Below, in pieces: positions 24,103 through 35,715 of a DNA stretch of 64,000 bases. Position 1 is the first letter of the stretch; each line of letters begins with the position of its first letter. The translations under genes and the position numbers were made by a program. The stretch is from Siphonodentalium dalli (Eukaryota > Mollusca > Scaphopoda > Gadilida > Siphonodentaliidae): NCBI GenBank assembly GCA_032622095.1, contig CP136061.1, positions 10,867,287 to 10,931,286 on the forward strand. The letters are read 5' to 3'. The notes below the pieces were generated by a model, which saw nothing but the letters and a program-made list of their open reading frames with translations, ran no database searches and was not told where the DNA came from.

Positions 24103-25208
24103 GAGACCTTTCGCATCCTTACAATTACAAATATACGGATACCTATTGATAGTCGTAAGTCTATCCGCAACAAAAAAGTCCTTTCCCAAAACGACTACGA
24201 ATAGGAGTTTTGACGAAGACGCACCATCGTTATTTCGTACCACTTTTACAACTCAAAGTGCGTGTTTGGAATGCAGACCCTTAAACTTCACTTGTCTCAT
24301 TTGCAACAATGCGATGATCCTGACATGTTTATATTCGACCAGTCACAACGTACGACTCGGGACTCGTGATATATTGTGACAATACAGGTATAAATGCCAG
24401 GTAATATAATTATGGTGGATTTTTCAGTTCGTTGTTATCATGGATGACCTGATTGAGGTTTCCTATATTTGGATCTGACATCAACCACGACCCGATCATT
24501 TCTAGACCCTTCGAGTCCGCGATTTGATTTGAATGGGATTTCGGCTTTACAGGACTGTCACCTCTTAGGATTTACGAAATGCGACATATACGGTTGGTGT
24601 GCTCGCTGGTGGGCATCACTTCTGATTTGGTCCTATTTAATCTATAACCAAAGTCGACACGATGAAATGCGACATATACGGTTGGTGTGCTCGCTGATGG
24701 GCATCACTTCTGATTTGGTCCTATTTAATCTAACCAAAGTCGACACGGTGTGCACCATGCTGAAACGTGTTCGCTACCCAAATAGATGATTATGTTGGCG
24801 ACTGGCTTCATTGTGTACTTCCAGCTTGACTATTACTGCTGGGCTTTGTGTCGTCTGCAGCCAGCGATGCCTATCCGTTGTGAATAGCGACCTTATTTTC
24901 GCGGGAAGCTCGTGATTCATGACGACGAGTAGTGAGTGCCAATCTGAACAGCATACTGATATCGTAGCTCAATTTAACTGGACGGTTCACATGAGATATG
25001 TTGACCATTCGCGAACTGAGTAAAGTAATAATATATTGCAGAAAATAAATTTCAGGTGTTATTTGAGCTTATTAGAAATCATGAAATCGTAATCGTTCTT
25101 ACGGATAGTAAAATACGAGAACGATTAGAATTAAAAGTACACAAATTTTGGTGCCTTTGTACCCTATCCGTATCCGTAATTGTAAACGTGAGTTTTGCGA
25201 AAGGTCTC
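24103..25208. mobile_element. Candidate TA-flanked non-autonomous element
   Basis: Perfect 15-bp inverted repeats lie at 24101-24115 (tagagacctttcgca) and 25196-25210. Imperfect similarity continues inward for about 45 bp, with ttacaattac and acggata in both arms. A TA dinucleotide at each outer end fits a Tc1/mariner-type duplication but is only two bases and is built into the palindrome. No transposase frame is visible. The right end lies about 25 bp from the splice donor of the Notum-like exon, inside its inferred intron. Confidence 0.45.
24576..24748. repeat. 88-bp tandem duplication
   Basis: gaaatgcgacatatacggtt starts at 24576 and again at 24664. The two copies run through ggtcctatttaatct and ccaaagtcgacacg with few differences. 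It sits inside the candidate TA-flanked element. Confidence 0.9.
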
Positions 25209-25232
25209 TAATAATGTATTGTATGTGTACTC

Positions 25233-25234
25233 AC
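25233..25234 (-). other. Splice donor of the Notum-like exon
   Basis: The minus strand reads CAGCTGG|GTGAGTAC, a close match to the GT donor consensus. The junction follows the CNDGSPAG codons, where the open frame would otherwise hit TGA at once. Confidence 0.75.
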
Positions 25235-25494
25235 CCAGCTGGCGAGCCATCGTTGCACGTAGCGGAGCTGTTGATGAGTAGATGCTTGCGTAATTTCGGC
25301 ACCTCTTGATTGTCACAGCTTTGAGAATTCTGCACTATCTGACTGAATGCTTGGTAAACCTTCTCCATGTTGCCGACGGAGTCGAGTCTGTTCGAATCGA
25401 CTGATATGTCATTAGATCTCAGTGATATCCCGGGGTACATCCGAGCGACACACGAACACACCCACATTGTTAACAGGTATATATATAGCATCAT
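25235..25494 (-). CDS. notum: First coding exon of a Notum-like carboxylesterase
   Basis: On the minus strand the frame starts with tandem ATG codons at 25494 and encodes 86 residues plus two bases. The first ~17 residues form a signal peptide with a hydrophobic core (LYIYLLTMWVCSC). The segment ends with HLLINSSATCNDGSPAG, matching the CNDGSPAG block at the start of the catalytic domain in Notum (palmitoleoyl-protein carboxylesterase, pectinacetylesterase family). Known family role: a secreted enzyme that removes palmitoleate from Wnt and so inactivates it. The frame stops right after this block, but a strong donor (GG|GTGAGT, intron beginning at 25234) lies exactly there, so the exon ends in phase 2. 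Catalytic Ser, Asp and His would be in later exons, which I cannot find between here and the left edge. Start chosen for the signal peptide. The gene could be intact with a very long intron, or this could be an isolated exon. Confidence 0.78.
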
Positions 25495-26089
25495 TCCTCG
25501 GATAACTTACACATAATCGATATAGTTCAATGTTGAGTAACGCATGAAGTTTCTCTGTCCATCCACACTAGTTCATACATGTATACTGCATGTATATAAC
25601 ACATGTATATTTAGTTGGTTATAGAATGAATGAGTTGAACACCAGTTTTTCTTTGATATATTATCCCGTCGATGAATCATCGCACCCCTTTCACGGATCG
25701 TCGTGTCCTGTCGTGAATCTTCTGTTCGTTAGATGGAACATGTGGTACAGGTTTCGTCAAATGTATAGGCTACGGCCTGAAGGAAAAAAACGGTACTGGT
25801 TTGGTCTTGGTTTAAACAATATTAAGAATCTCAAAATTATGTTAAGTGTGTGCTGAAAAATATTTAACATCCATTTTGCAAAAAATATATATATTAATCT
25901 TTGGGCTGAGATGAGTTTTAGCATCACTTTTAGTTCACAATTCCATTCCATAGAATACAATTCCCGGCTTACAGTCTATCTCAAACACTGTGGCTTATTG
26001 GTGATTGCTCCCAGCTTGAGTGGACTGACCTGATTACCAACATTGGACTACTTCCTTGATGTAACAGTTCATGGTAATTTTTTTTTTAA
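25495..26089. other. Region upstream of the Notum-like exon
   Basis: On the minus strand this would hold the 5' UTR and promoter if transcription starts nearby. I see no convincing TATA box or initiator, and no CpG-rich block. Short open frames here have no recognisable features. Confidence 0.35.
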
Positions 26090-26472
26090 CCCTTTACCCA
26101 ACAGAACGGCCCTGTGCCAATGCATTCTCTTATATATGCGAGTCGACCATAGGTCGCCTCGCATATATAAGAGAATGCATTGGCTTAACACATAAAAATT
26201 GTTAAAGAATGTAAGAAAAAATGGTAAAAAGTGTTAAAAAAAGAATTTTTTTAGGCCAATGCATTCTCTTATATATGCGAGGCGACCTATGGTCGACTCG
26301 CATATATAAGAGAATGCATTGGCACAGGGCATAACTATAACCATCACAATGTGGTCAATGAGCCGGTTACAATGATATCCATATTTGTATGGTTTTATTG
26401 AGACAGACCTAAGATATTTTAGGCTGTTGAAGCTTTATTTGGCCGGTTTTGGCCGGTTTGTTTGGTAAAGGG
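26090..26472 (+). mobile_element. piggyBac-like twin-hairpin MITE, copy 1
   Basis: Starts CCCTTTACCCAACAGAACGG and ends TTTGGTAAAGGG, flanked by TTAA on both sides (26086-26089 and 26473-26476). The TTAA duplication with CCC...GGG ends is diagnostic of the piggyBac superfamily. Two long hairpins lie at 26116-26184 and 26255-26323 as inverted copies of each other. The rest is an AT-rich spacer and a right flank with aatgatatccatatttgtat. 383 bp, no transposase, so mobilised in trans if at all. Confidence 0.9.
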
Positions 26473-26476
26473 TTAA

Positions 26477-27441
26477 ATACATTTATTCATTACTCTTGAA
26501 TGAATTGGACCCAAAACTCAGACACAGCCTATTTTATTGGGTCCAAACAGAAAAATACAAAATAGACGAACAAGGACACGTGACAATTTAATGGTGTATT
26601 ATTATATCTTGTATCATGGAAATTCCTAATAATCATTAAGTATGAAGTCACTAAATAAAACAAGGTTGTCATGAAAATACTATTGATGGCAATAAGTACA
26701 AAAATTTAGTTTTAAATGTTTCAATATTCAATTAACGTTATGGTGATATCATAACAATATATATTTAAATGATGCGACACAGCCACTTGTATCAATCTGC
26801 AAGTTAAACTAAGGCAGAAAGGATATACTACAGTTGATATACAATCACAGTATCTCAGTAGATTCAAAGTAAATATGAAGTGCATTACATATTGCTGAAT
26901 TTGTATTAGAAACAACATGAGATGCTCCACTATAAGGAAATCTTTAATACAAATTTCACAATTTAGTTCTTTCAATGTTGATACTAAGAACAATTTAGTT
27001 CTTTCAATGTTGATACTAAGAACAATTTAGTTCTTTCAATGTTGATACTAAGAATTCACGTTGTCTATAAAATAATAAGCAAAAGAATATGTAGTGCTCA
27101 AGATCCTCATACGCATAACCACAACTACAACTTGAATCATCAATTAGAAACATGGTAATGACTTTTCACATTTTTTTGGCACACAACTAACATAATCTTA
27201 AGATTCTTGAAGCAGTATTGAACTCAAGTAAATAGCTATTCCACCCTCTTACTTGTTCAGATCATGTACTTGTATAGCAGTTATTCATTTCCACTCAATG
27301 TGTATATTTGTTGAGATTGAGAACATTGTTCGGAAAATTTCCCTTCTAAAACTATGATTAAAGTCATCTTGTTGACATTTTATTATATAATATGCTTGAT
27401 GTGGTCTTCAGAGTATATATCCCTGCATGCTGTGTACTAAC
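26477..27441. other. AT-rich spacer with a 32-bp triplication
   Basis: Three perfect 32-bp copies of tttagttctttcaatgttga plus tactaagaacaa lie at about 26958-27056. Otherwise nothing recognisable. Confidence 0.55.
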
Positions 27442-27445
27442 TTAA

Positions 27446-27902
27446 CCCTTTACCCAACAAACCGGCCAAAAACGCCCAAATAAAGCTTCAACAGCCTAAA
27501 ATATCTTCGGTCTGTCTCAATAACACCATACAAATATGGATATCATTGGAACCGGTTCATTGACCACATTGTGATGGTTACAGTTATGCCCTGTGCCAAT
27601 GCATTCTCTTATATATGCGAGTCGACCATAGGTCGCCTCGCATATATAAGAGAATGCATTGGCCTAAAAAAAATTGTTTCTTAACACTTTTTACCATTTT
27701 TTCTTACATTCTTCAACAATTTTACCATTTTTTCTTACATTTTTTAACAATTTTTATAATATTTTTCTACATTCTTTGACAATTTTATCATTTTTAATAT
27801 GTGTTAAGCCAATGCATTCTCTCATATATGCGAGGCGACCTATGGTCGACTCGCATATATAAGAGAATGCATTGGCACAGGGCCGTTCTGTTGGGTAAAG
27901 GG
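27446..27902 (-). mobile_element. piggyBac-like twin-hairpin MITE, copy 2 (inverted)
   Basis: Same family as copy 1 in the opposite orientation, 457 bp, with TTAA at 27442-27445 and 27903-27906. Hairpins lie at 27595-27663 and 27808-27876. The AT-rich spacer between them is longer than in copy 1 (repeats of ttttaccattttttcttaca), which accounts for the size difference. About 970 bp from copy 1 in inverted orientation, so transcripts across both could fold together. Confidence 0.9.
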
Positions 27903-27906
27903 TTAA

Positions 27907-28526
27907 CAATTAAAGACTTATTATGGACTTGTTCGGGTGCGTGAAATTGATAAGTATGTACTCAGATGCTATGCCAACATGGGAAATGTACCATTCTACT
28001 AACATTGCCAAAAATTGTGGACCATACCACTCCATGGAAAACATCGTCTGAACTATACGCCCAATTGTAATTATTTACATCTCGATTCGGGACGCAACTA
28101 TCGGCGATAATCTAACATAAATGATTTCCCCATTCTATTTTATCACCCTTCCGGAGTGCTTCACGTCACTTTAAGTAGTTCTCTCTTTAGGTCCATCTAA
28201 ACTTTCCACCTCCTGACATAGCACAAGTGTGGAAACCCCTTAAGGGGGAAAGGTCGGGTGACCAATTTTGAATAGGCATTTCCTTGCAAATCTCCGCAGC
28301 AAAGTTACAGAATTATAAATTGTGACCTTGTGCGGTATCGGATCGACTTGTCATTTGTTCCATTAGAAGGGTGGTGTATTTATTTTTAAACAAATATAGT
28401 AACTGCATTCCACATCATATATCACAGTGTAGGTGCACGGAAAGGTATCTGGGGGCCACTCAATGTGCCTTCTGACCCCCCCCCCCCCCCTCCCCTAGGA
28501 TATAACGCAATCGGCTTCAAAGATTT
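27907..28526. other. Unannotated spacer ending in a poly-C tract
   Basis: No repeat family or credible exon recognised. A 15-nt C run (28476-28490) precedes the next array. Confidence 0.4.
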
Positions 28527-30417
28527 CTGCGAACTGGTAGTGCGTGCGCTAGATGGGGGTTTGGATGTCTCTCAGAGTGTTCCCTGACCGGGTTGTGCGT
28601 GGGCTAGGTTGGGGGGTTTGGATGTCTCTCAGAGTGTTCCCTGACCGAGTTGTGCGTGGGCTATGATGGGGGGGGGGGTGGATGTCTCTCAGAGTGTTCC
28701 CTGGCCGGGTTGTGCGTGGTCTAGGATGGGGGTTTGGAGGTCTCTCAGAGTGTTCCCTGACCGGGTTGTGCGTGGGCTAGGATGGGGGTTTGGATGTCTC
28801 TCAGAGTGTTCCCTGACCGAGTTGTGCGTGGGCTAGGATGGGGGTTTGGATGTCTCTCAGAGTGTTCCCTGGCCGGGTTGTGCGTGCGCTAGAATGGGGG
28901 GTTTGGATGTCTCTCAGAGTGTTCCCTGGCCGGGTTGTGCGTGGGCTAGGATGGGGGTTTGGATGTCTCTCAGAGTGTTCCCTGACCGAGTTGTGCGTGG
29001 GCTAGGATGGGGGGTTTGGATGTCTCTCATAGTGTTCCCTGACCGGGTTGTGCGTGGGCTAGGATGGGGGTTTGGATGTTTCTCAGAGTGTTCCCTGACC
29101 GAGTTGTGCGTGGGCTAGGATGGGGGTTTGGGTGTCTCTCAGAGTGTTCCCTGGCCGGGTTGTGCGTGGTCTAGGTTGGGAGTTTGGATGTCTCTCAGAG
29201 TGTTCCCTGACCGAGTTGTGCGTGGGCTAGGATGGGGGTTTGGATGTCTCTCAGAGTGTTCCCTGACCGAATTGTGCGTGGGCTAGGATGGGGGTTTGGA
29301 TGTCTCTCAGAGTGTTCCCTGGCCGGGTTGTGCGTGCGCTAGGATGGGGGGTTTGGATGTCTCTCAGAGTGTTCCCTGACCGGGTTGTGCGTGGGCTAGG
29401 ATGGGGGGTTTGAATGTCTCTCAGAGTGTTCCCTGGCCGAGTTGTGCGTGGGCTATGATGGGGGGTTTGGATGTCTCTCAGAGTGTTCCCTGACCGGGTT
29501 GTGCGTGGCCTATGATGGGGGTTTGGGTGTCTCTCATAGTGTTCCCTGACCGAGTTGTGCGTGGGCTATGATGGGGGGTTTGGATGTCTCTCAGAGTGTT
29601 CCCTGACCGAGTTGTGCGTGGGCTAGGATGGGGGGTTTGGATGTCTCTCAGAGTGTTCCCTGACCGGGTTGTGTGTGGGCTAGGATGGGGGTTTGGATGT
29701 CTCTCAGAGTGTTCCCTGGCCGAGTTGTGCGTGGGCTAGGATGGGGGGTTTGGATGTCTCTCAGAGTGTTCCCTGACAGGGTTGTGCGTGGGCTTGGATG
29801 GGGTTTGTGGTCTCTCAGAGTGTTCCCTGACCGGGTTGTGCGTGGGTTAGGATGGGGGGTTTGGAGGTCTCTCAGAGTGTTCCCTGACCTGGTTGTGCGT
29901 GGGCTATGATGGGGGTTTGGGGGTCTCTCAGAGTGTTCCCTGACCGGGTTGTGCGTGGGCTATGATGGGGGGTTTGGATGTCTCTCAGAGTGTTCCCTGG
30001 CCGGGTTGTGCGTGTGCTATGATGGGGGGTTTGGATGTCTCTCAGAGTGTTCCCTGACCGGGTTGTGTGTGGGCTAGGATGGGGGTTTGGATGTCTCTCA
30101 GAGTGTTCCCTGACCGGGTTGTGCGTGGGCTAGGTTGGGGTGGTTGGAGGTCTCTCAGAGTGTTCCCTGGCCGGGTTGTGCGTGGGCTAGGATGGGGGGT
30201 TTGGATGTCTCTTAGAGTGTTCCCTGACCGGGTTGTGCGTGGGTTAGGATGGGGGGTTTGGGGGTCTCTCAGAGTGTTCCCTGACCGGGTTGTGCGTGGG
30301 CTAGGATGGGGGATTTGGAGGTCTCTCAGAGTGTTCCCTGATGGGGGGTGTGGAGGTCTCTCAGATTGTTCCCTGATGGGGGGGGGTTGGAGGTATCTCA
30401 GAGTGTTCCCTGACTAC
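28527..30417. repeat. 56/57-bp minisatellite, about 33 units
   Basis: Units contain gatgtctctcagagtgttcc, ctgaccgggttgtgcgtggg and ctaggatgggggtttg. Length varies by one or more bases through a G run (4-10 G). Common variants are gaccg/ggccg and gggtt/gagtt. Units become shorter and degenerate after 30330. Short plus-strand frames here are array artefacts. Confidence 0.96.
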
Positions 30418-30509
30418 CTTTGCCAAGTTACCATGATCCCAGGCACCCTCCAAATGAGACAACCCCAGATATAAAATAACAGTTTTAGATTCTACCCCTA
30501 CCAATACTA

Positions 30510-30815
30510 TTTAACGGTATCAATACGATCAGACGATCCCCATATCATCAAGATACAACAACAACATTTCTTCATATTCCGCTTTAGTTATCAGAATCGG
30601 TTAATTGAAACAAAATAATGCTAACCACTGTTAACTATAGTATCAAATTACCAGAAACGTGTTATTTATCAACATTTTGTTCAACAAAATATGACTGAGT
30701 ATTCACGAAATTTGACCGTATTAACACTTGTTTATAGAGTTATCCATCTTCATCCGCAATTTTGACTGAGACCATCCATTTGACAGCGTGTTTCTGGGCC
30801 ACAAATAATTGAAAT
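30510..30815 (+). repeat. ~400-bp dispersed repeat, copy A
   Basis: Shares atcaagatacaacaacaaca, gctttagttatcagaatcg, taatgctaaccactgt, gttatttatcaaca and agttatccatcttcatccgc with copies at about 38300-38800 and 58450-58852. No coding capacity. Family unknown: a MITE or SINE remnant is possible. Confidence 0.8.
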
Positions 30816-31096
30816 TCACCCTGGACTATATAAACAATATATAGATTGATGTTACACCATGTTAGATTTTTCGTCAAAAGCCAAAGAATATCGAAATTCC
30901 AAAATATGCTATTCGATCACGCTGCGGCCCATTTTGAGGTTGTGCTTCTATAATGAATGAATTCCATTACATGTAATATTGATAGTTATACTTTATTCTC
31001 TCAAAGTCAAACAATGTCAAACAATATCTACATGTGTCACGTGTCATGGGTGTACGATGGTTAAAGATGCTCTGTCCTGTTTCACGCCATATACAA

Positions 31097-31250
31097 GCTT
31101 TATAGAGCCCAACATAGACTGCAGCAGTCGACACTCCGTAATGCATGCTTCTATTTGTGTGAGGCTCCCTGTGGGTTAAACAATAAACTTTATATATCGC
31201 CTCGTTATCCCTTCTCATGACGGGAGCTGCGCTGGTGCAGCATAAAATGT
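31097..31250 (-). repeat. gagcc/gggctc hairpin repeat with adjacent conserved flank
   Basis: Reverse-complement relative of 20031-20127 (shared acggagtgtcg and cagggagcctcacaca) and of 23912-24045 (shared agcgcagctcc and cgatayataaagttta). A partial relative follows at 31301-31340. No gene. Confidence 0.65.
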
Positions 31251-31379
31251 TATATGACAGTGCATTCGCAACATTTCATGAAGCTCCGGGGAAGGGTTAA
31301 AATACCCTTATGGAGCCCCTCACAAACATGGAAGGGTTAACATGAGTAGAAGTATGGCCATTATTATCCGAACATTTCA

Positions 31380-31612
31380 TATGGGATAACTACTCACAAT
31401 TGTTTAGTATATAAATGGTTAATAAGGTAACTACTCACAATTGTTTAGCGTAGACATGGTTAATAAGGTAACTACTCATCAATTGTTTAGTATATAAATG
31501 TTTAAATGGAAACTACTCACCAATTGTTTAGCGTATAAATGGTTAATAAGGTAACTACTCATATATTGTTTAGTATAGAAATGGTTAATAATGTAATTAC
31601 TCATCAATTAGT
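31380..31612. repeat. ~43-bp minisatellite (actactcacaattgtttag)
   Basis: About five to six units of aaggtaactactcacaattg followed by tttagtatataaatggttaat, moderately diverged. Confidence 0.85.
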
Positions 31613-31744
31613 GTAAACAATATTAAATTTTCTAACAGAACATTTAACACATACAAACAAATTGACATAATATACAACACATGTTCAAAAACGGGGATTA
31701 GACAACAAGCCTGAAAGGCTTTTATCAAGTCTTTTCCTCGGAAT
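31613..31744. other. Unrelated sequence splitting the ~43-bp array
   Basis: The array is interrupted here and resumes at about 31745. The segment includes caagcctgaaaggcttttat, which could be the tail of an inserted element, but no target duplication is clear. Confidence 0.4.
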
Positions 31745-31858
31745 AATAATTAATTGTTTAGTGTAGAAATGGTTAATAAAATCATCAATTGTTTAGTATA
31801 AAATGGTTAATATGGTAACTACTCATCAACGATGATTTATTACAGACATGGTTAATCA
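31745..31858. repeat. Remaining units of the ~43-bp minisatellite
   Basis: Two to three more units (attgtttagtgtagaaatgg, ttaatatggtaactactcat) after the interruption. Related text also appears at 41400-41510 (gggataactacccatcaatg). Confidence 0.7.
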
Positions 31859-32918
31859 GACTATAGTTAGCGTTGCCATTGAGAAGTGACACATATTTTA
31901 CCAGTATTAATATGCACATTGACGTCAGTTAATACACCAATAATTAGATAAAGAAAATATCCTAGCGGTGTTCACGCGATGTGAGGATTGTACTTGAACA
32001 TGAGTATTCGGGTTTAATCGACGTGGGATTATTATATTGACGCACATATTCTAAAAACATATTTAAAAAAAATATTTTAAAGAGCGTTTTAAAGAGCGTG
32101 TTATTTAAAGAGCGTTTTTAAGCGACAATGTCATTTTAAAGATATAACAATCGCTATCTAATCGTGAACCCCGATTAAGTATCTTTCGCCGTACTGTTCA
32201 TGTCTCGATGTGCTGCCTAACATCGAAGTCACGTTTCTATCATGGGTTCACTGTGCGCTTATTCTATGATATATACCTTGAACTATGTAACATGTCCAAA
32301 ATATTGATATCAAAATATCAAAAACAGTAAAATCCAACCGGTCATAAATCCAGAATGGCCTCCGTCGATAACCAGGTGTGCAACAGTATATTATTCATCC
32401 ATAAACTACATCAAACGTTTTGTGTTTATATCATTGTAAACTCGAGACCAACTGGCGAGTTTAAAACCCCACAGTAAAACGTGTGTGCTGGCCAGGTGAG
32501 TTAAACAACCGCGCGGTATGAAATCAAAGAAAGAATGAAGGAGTCGTGTGATTAGAGGTAGAAGAGCACAGATGAGTGAGGTGCGCTCTCTCTCTGTGGT
32601 GATAGCGATCAAATATGACACGCGATGAAGGTACCCTCTTTAATCCGACTTCAAAGGCGAATCATTTACAATGGATTGTCCGCTTCTGAGGCCTGCATCG
32701 CCAAACAGCGGAAATAAATTAGGGTATATTTCTCTTTATATTTTATCAGGTATTACCCCCACCTCGCCACCGACTTTAACCCGTTTAACCACGAGATCAA
32801 AGGAACTGGAGATAAGACAGTGATGTCTGGTTACAAGTTATCTTATATCGTTTTGTCTGATGATTAACCCGTCAACGTTTAAGCAAGCTTTATACGATGC
32901 TCGCGTTCATTTGGCTGT
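31859..32918. other. Unannotated sequence
   Basis: A short local repeat (aaagagcgttttaaagagcg near 32080) and nothing else recognisable. The one modest minus-strand frame (32406-32621) shows no family features. Confidence 0.4.
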
Positions 32919-33322
32919 GTACAGTTAATATATAGTTATATACAGTTAATATATAGTTATATACTGTTAATATATAGTTATATACAGTTAATATATAGTT
33001 ATATACAGTTATATACAGTTAATATATATTTATATACAGTTAATATATAGTTATATACAGTTAATATATAGTTATATACAGTTAATATATAGTTATATAC
33101 AGTTAATATATAGTTATATACAGTTAATATATAGTTATATACAGTTAATATATAGTTATATACAGTTAATATATAGTTATATACAGTTAATATATAGTTA
33201 TGTACAGTTAATATATAGTTATGTACAGTTAATATATAGTTATGTACAGTTAATATATAGTTATGTACAGTTAATATATATACAGTTAATATATAGTTAT
33301 ATACAGTTAATATATAGTTATA
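32919..33322. repeat. 21-bp AT-rich minisatellite, about 19 units
   Basis: Units of agttatatacagttaatata plus t. A run of gttatgtacag variants is clustered at about 33197-33268. Highly homogeneous. Confidence 0.95.
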
Positions 33323-33359
33323 TGCTTTATGTCAGCATTTGGCGGAAAATGTATCGCCG

Positions 33360-33548
33360 AAGTAGTAACACCCTCTCCCGGTCCCCGAGCATGTGTCATC
33401 CCTGGCCCGACCATGTGGCATTACCACACCCCGTCCCTGAGAATGTGGCATTACCCCCCCCCTATCCCCAACCGTACGGTATTAACCCCCTCTCTCGGCT
33501 CCGGTGACCATGTGTCATCCCCCGGCGCGAACATGTGGCACTAACCCA
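33360..33548. repeat. Degenerate GC-rich minisatellite
   Basis: Four to five diverged units containing accatgtggcattac or gaccatgtgtcatccc separated by C-rich stretches. Units are too diverged for a firm period, roughly 40 bp. Confidence 0.55.
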
Positions 33549-33631
33549 TGGCGTCCAGCACCGATATCACATTATATAAGGATAAGTTATGTCTAATTAC
33601 AAATTATATCACCATTGTGTCTGTTTGTTAA

Positions 33632-34010
33632 CCCTTTACCCAACAGAACGGCCCTGTGCCAATGCATTCTCTTATATATGCGAGTCGACCATAGGTCGCC
33701 TCGCATATATAAGAGAATGCAATGGCTTAACACATATTAAAAATGATAAAATTGTCAAAGAATGTAGAAAAATATTAGAAAAATTGTTTTAGGCCAATGC
33801 ATTCTCTTATATATGAGAGGCGACCTATGGTCGACTCGCATATATAAGAGAATGCATTGGCACAGGGCATAACTGTAGCCATAACAATGTGGTCAATGAA
33901 CCGGTTCCAATGATATCCATATTTGTATGGTGTTATTGAGACAGACCGAAGATATTTTAGGCTGTTGAAGCTTTATTTGGGCGTTTTTGGACGTTTTGTT
34001 GGGTAAAGGG
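33632..34010 (+). mobile_element. piggyBac-like twin-hairpin MITE, copy 3
   Basis: 379 bp, same orientation as copy 1, TTAA at 33628-33631 and 34011-34014. Hairpins lie at 33658-33726 and 33793-33861. The first hairpin has a substitution in its outer arm (gaatgcaatggc), and the second has atgagaggc for atgcgaggc. No coding capacity. Confidence 0.9.
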
Positions 34011-34089
34011 TTAACCCATCAACCGTAATACGTTTTGAGCTCGAGGCAACGGTTTAACCCATTTAGCTCCAAATATTAGCCATATACAC

Positions 34090-34550
34090 GTGTAACTTGT
34101 ACATGGCTGTCCAGATACGTGTAACATGTACATGGCTGTCCAGATACGTATAAATGTACATGGCTGTCCAGATACGTGTAACATGTACATGGCTGTCCAG
34201 ATACGTGTAACATGTACATGGCTGTCCAGATACGTGTAACATGTACATGGCTGTCCAGATACGTGTAACATGTACATGGCTGTCCAGATACGTGTAACAT
34301 GTACATGGCTGTCCAGATACGTGTAACATGTACATGGCTGTCCAGATACGTGTAACATGTACATGGCTGTCCAGATACGTGTAACATGTACATGGCTGTC
34401 CAGATACGTGTAACATGTACATGGCTGTCCAGATACGTGTAACATGTACATGGCTGTCCAGATACGTGTAACATGTACATGGCTGTCCAGATACGTGTAA
34501 CATGTACATGGCTGTCCAGATACGTGTAACATGTACATGGCTGTCCAGAT
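34090..34550. repeat. 29-bp minisatellite, 16 units
   Basis: Units of gtgtaacatgtacatggctg plus tccagatac. One unit near 34148 is 2 bp shorter. The three open minus-strand frames over this stretch are array artefacts: the same peptide appears in successive frames because 29 is not a multiple of 3. Confidence 0.96.
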
Positions 34551-34606
34551 GATATTACGGCGCCAAAACCTACACGATATAGATATCGGCCAACCTCAAG
34601 CGGTGG

Positions 34607-34745
34607 CGAGAACGATCGGCCACAGTGCGACAGTCAATCAAATTAAGATCTCATAGCACAGTCGAATCTCGCGAGAACGATCGGCCACAATGCGACAGTC
34701 AATCAAATTCAGATCTCGTCGGGCAGTCGAATTTCTGCCTGCACA
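34607..34745. repeat. Two copies of a ~61-bp unit
   Basis: gagaacgatcggccacartg and cgacagtcaatcaaatt occur twice, followed by several cagtcgaatctc fragments to about 34762. Confidence 0.75.
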
Positions 34746-34762
34746 TCGTGGCGCAGTCGAAT

Positions 34763-35189
34763 CTCTACATTCACAGCGTTGATAGCTCATTCGGTTATCA
34801 GCAGATTGGAGTATTCATCTTCGCTACACGTTCCGTGTGCTACACTTTGGACACAAACATTCTAGGCCAATTTGGCCAAACAAACGTGTAGGCCAAATGA
34901 TCACGTGAATATGTTACCTATGTTGGCAATGGCAACACACGAAGCTTGAGTGAAGTGTGAATATGCATGCGCCATTCGGAACGAGTTCGATAACAGATTC
35001 TAGATGATGATGAACGTTGTGTTCTGTATTTAGTCCACACCCTTGTGTCTGATACGCTTAATGGTATAACGTTTAATGTCATTACGTCATCGCGCTGAAA
35101 CAACGTCAGCCTCGAAGTTGTTCCTGCTTGTATTCCACTTGTGGTGGACAACAGTATTTTTTCAATTGTTGGGATTCCGTTCAATAAAA
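34763..35189. other. Unannotated sequence
   Basis: No repeat array or recognisable gene. Short frames on both strands lack family motifs. Confidence 0.35.
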
Positions 35190-35342
35190 ATGCATCGTGT
35201 CAACGGGTGTGGAATAAATGTGCCTCGTGTCATCAGGTGTGGAATAAATACACATCGCGTCATCTGGTGTGAAATAAATATACATCGCGTCATCTGGTGT
35301 GTAATAAATACACATCGCGTCATCTGGTGTGGAATAAATGTT
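35190..35342. repeat. 30-bp minisatellite, 5 units
   Basis: Units of cgcgtcatctggtgtggaat plus aaatacacat, with the first two units diverged. Confidence 0.92.
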
Positions 35343-35499
35343 TATTTATATAAATAAATATATAACGGGTGTGGGTGTTAGGTTGGAATTTTCCGAGGGG
35401 CGCAATTGGCATTTAAAACATTGGAAACCTAAACAAAAACCTCTGTACATCCATATGTCCCCGCATCACCATTCAAACTCTTTTCTACAGCATGGCGTT

Positions 35500-35715
35500 C
35501 CTGAATAGTAACAGGTAGCTATCTATAACACACAGGTCTCTATACCCACGTCCCTGCGTCGCGGAGAATGGTGTTCCTGAATAGTAACAGGTAGCTATCT
35601 ATAACACACATGTCTATATACCCACGCCTCTGCATCACGGGGTGTAGCTATCTATAACACACATGTCTCTATACCCACGTCCCTACATCACGGGGTGTAG
35701 CTATCTTTAACATAA
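35500..35715. repeat. Degenerate repeat of tagctatctataacacaca
   Basis: Three to four diverged units with tagctatctataacacaca, tctctatacccacgtccct and a variable gttcctgaatagtaacagg part that is present in the first two units only. Confidence 0.7.

Noticed and set aside
14817-25234. Further Notum exons on the minus strand
   Set aside because: I looked for codons of the GGWYC block in the non-repeat parts and found none. Short minus-strand frames here lack Notum motifs.
34011-34538. Three overlapping minus-strand frames with a repeated peptide
   Set aside because: A 29-bp array read in three phases. The same peptide in successive frames shows it is an artefact.
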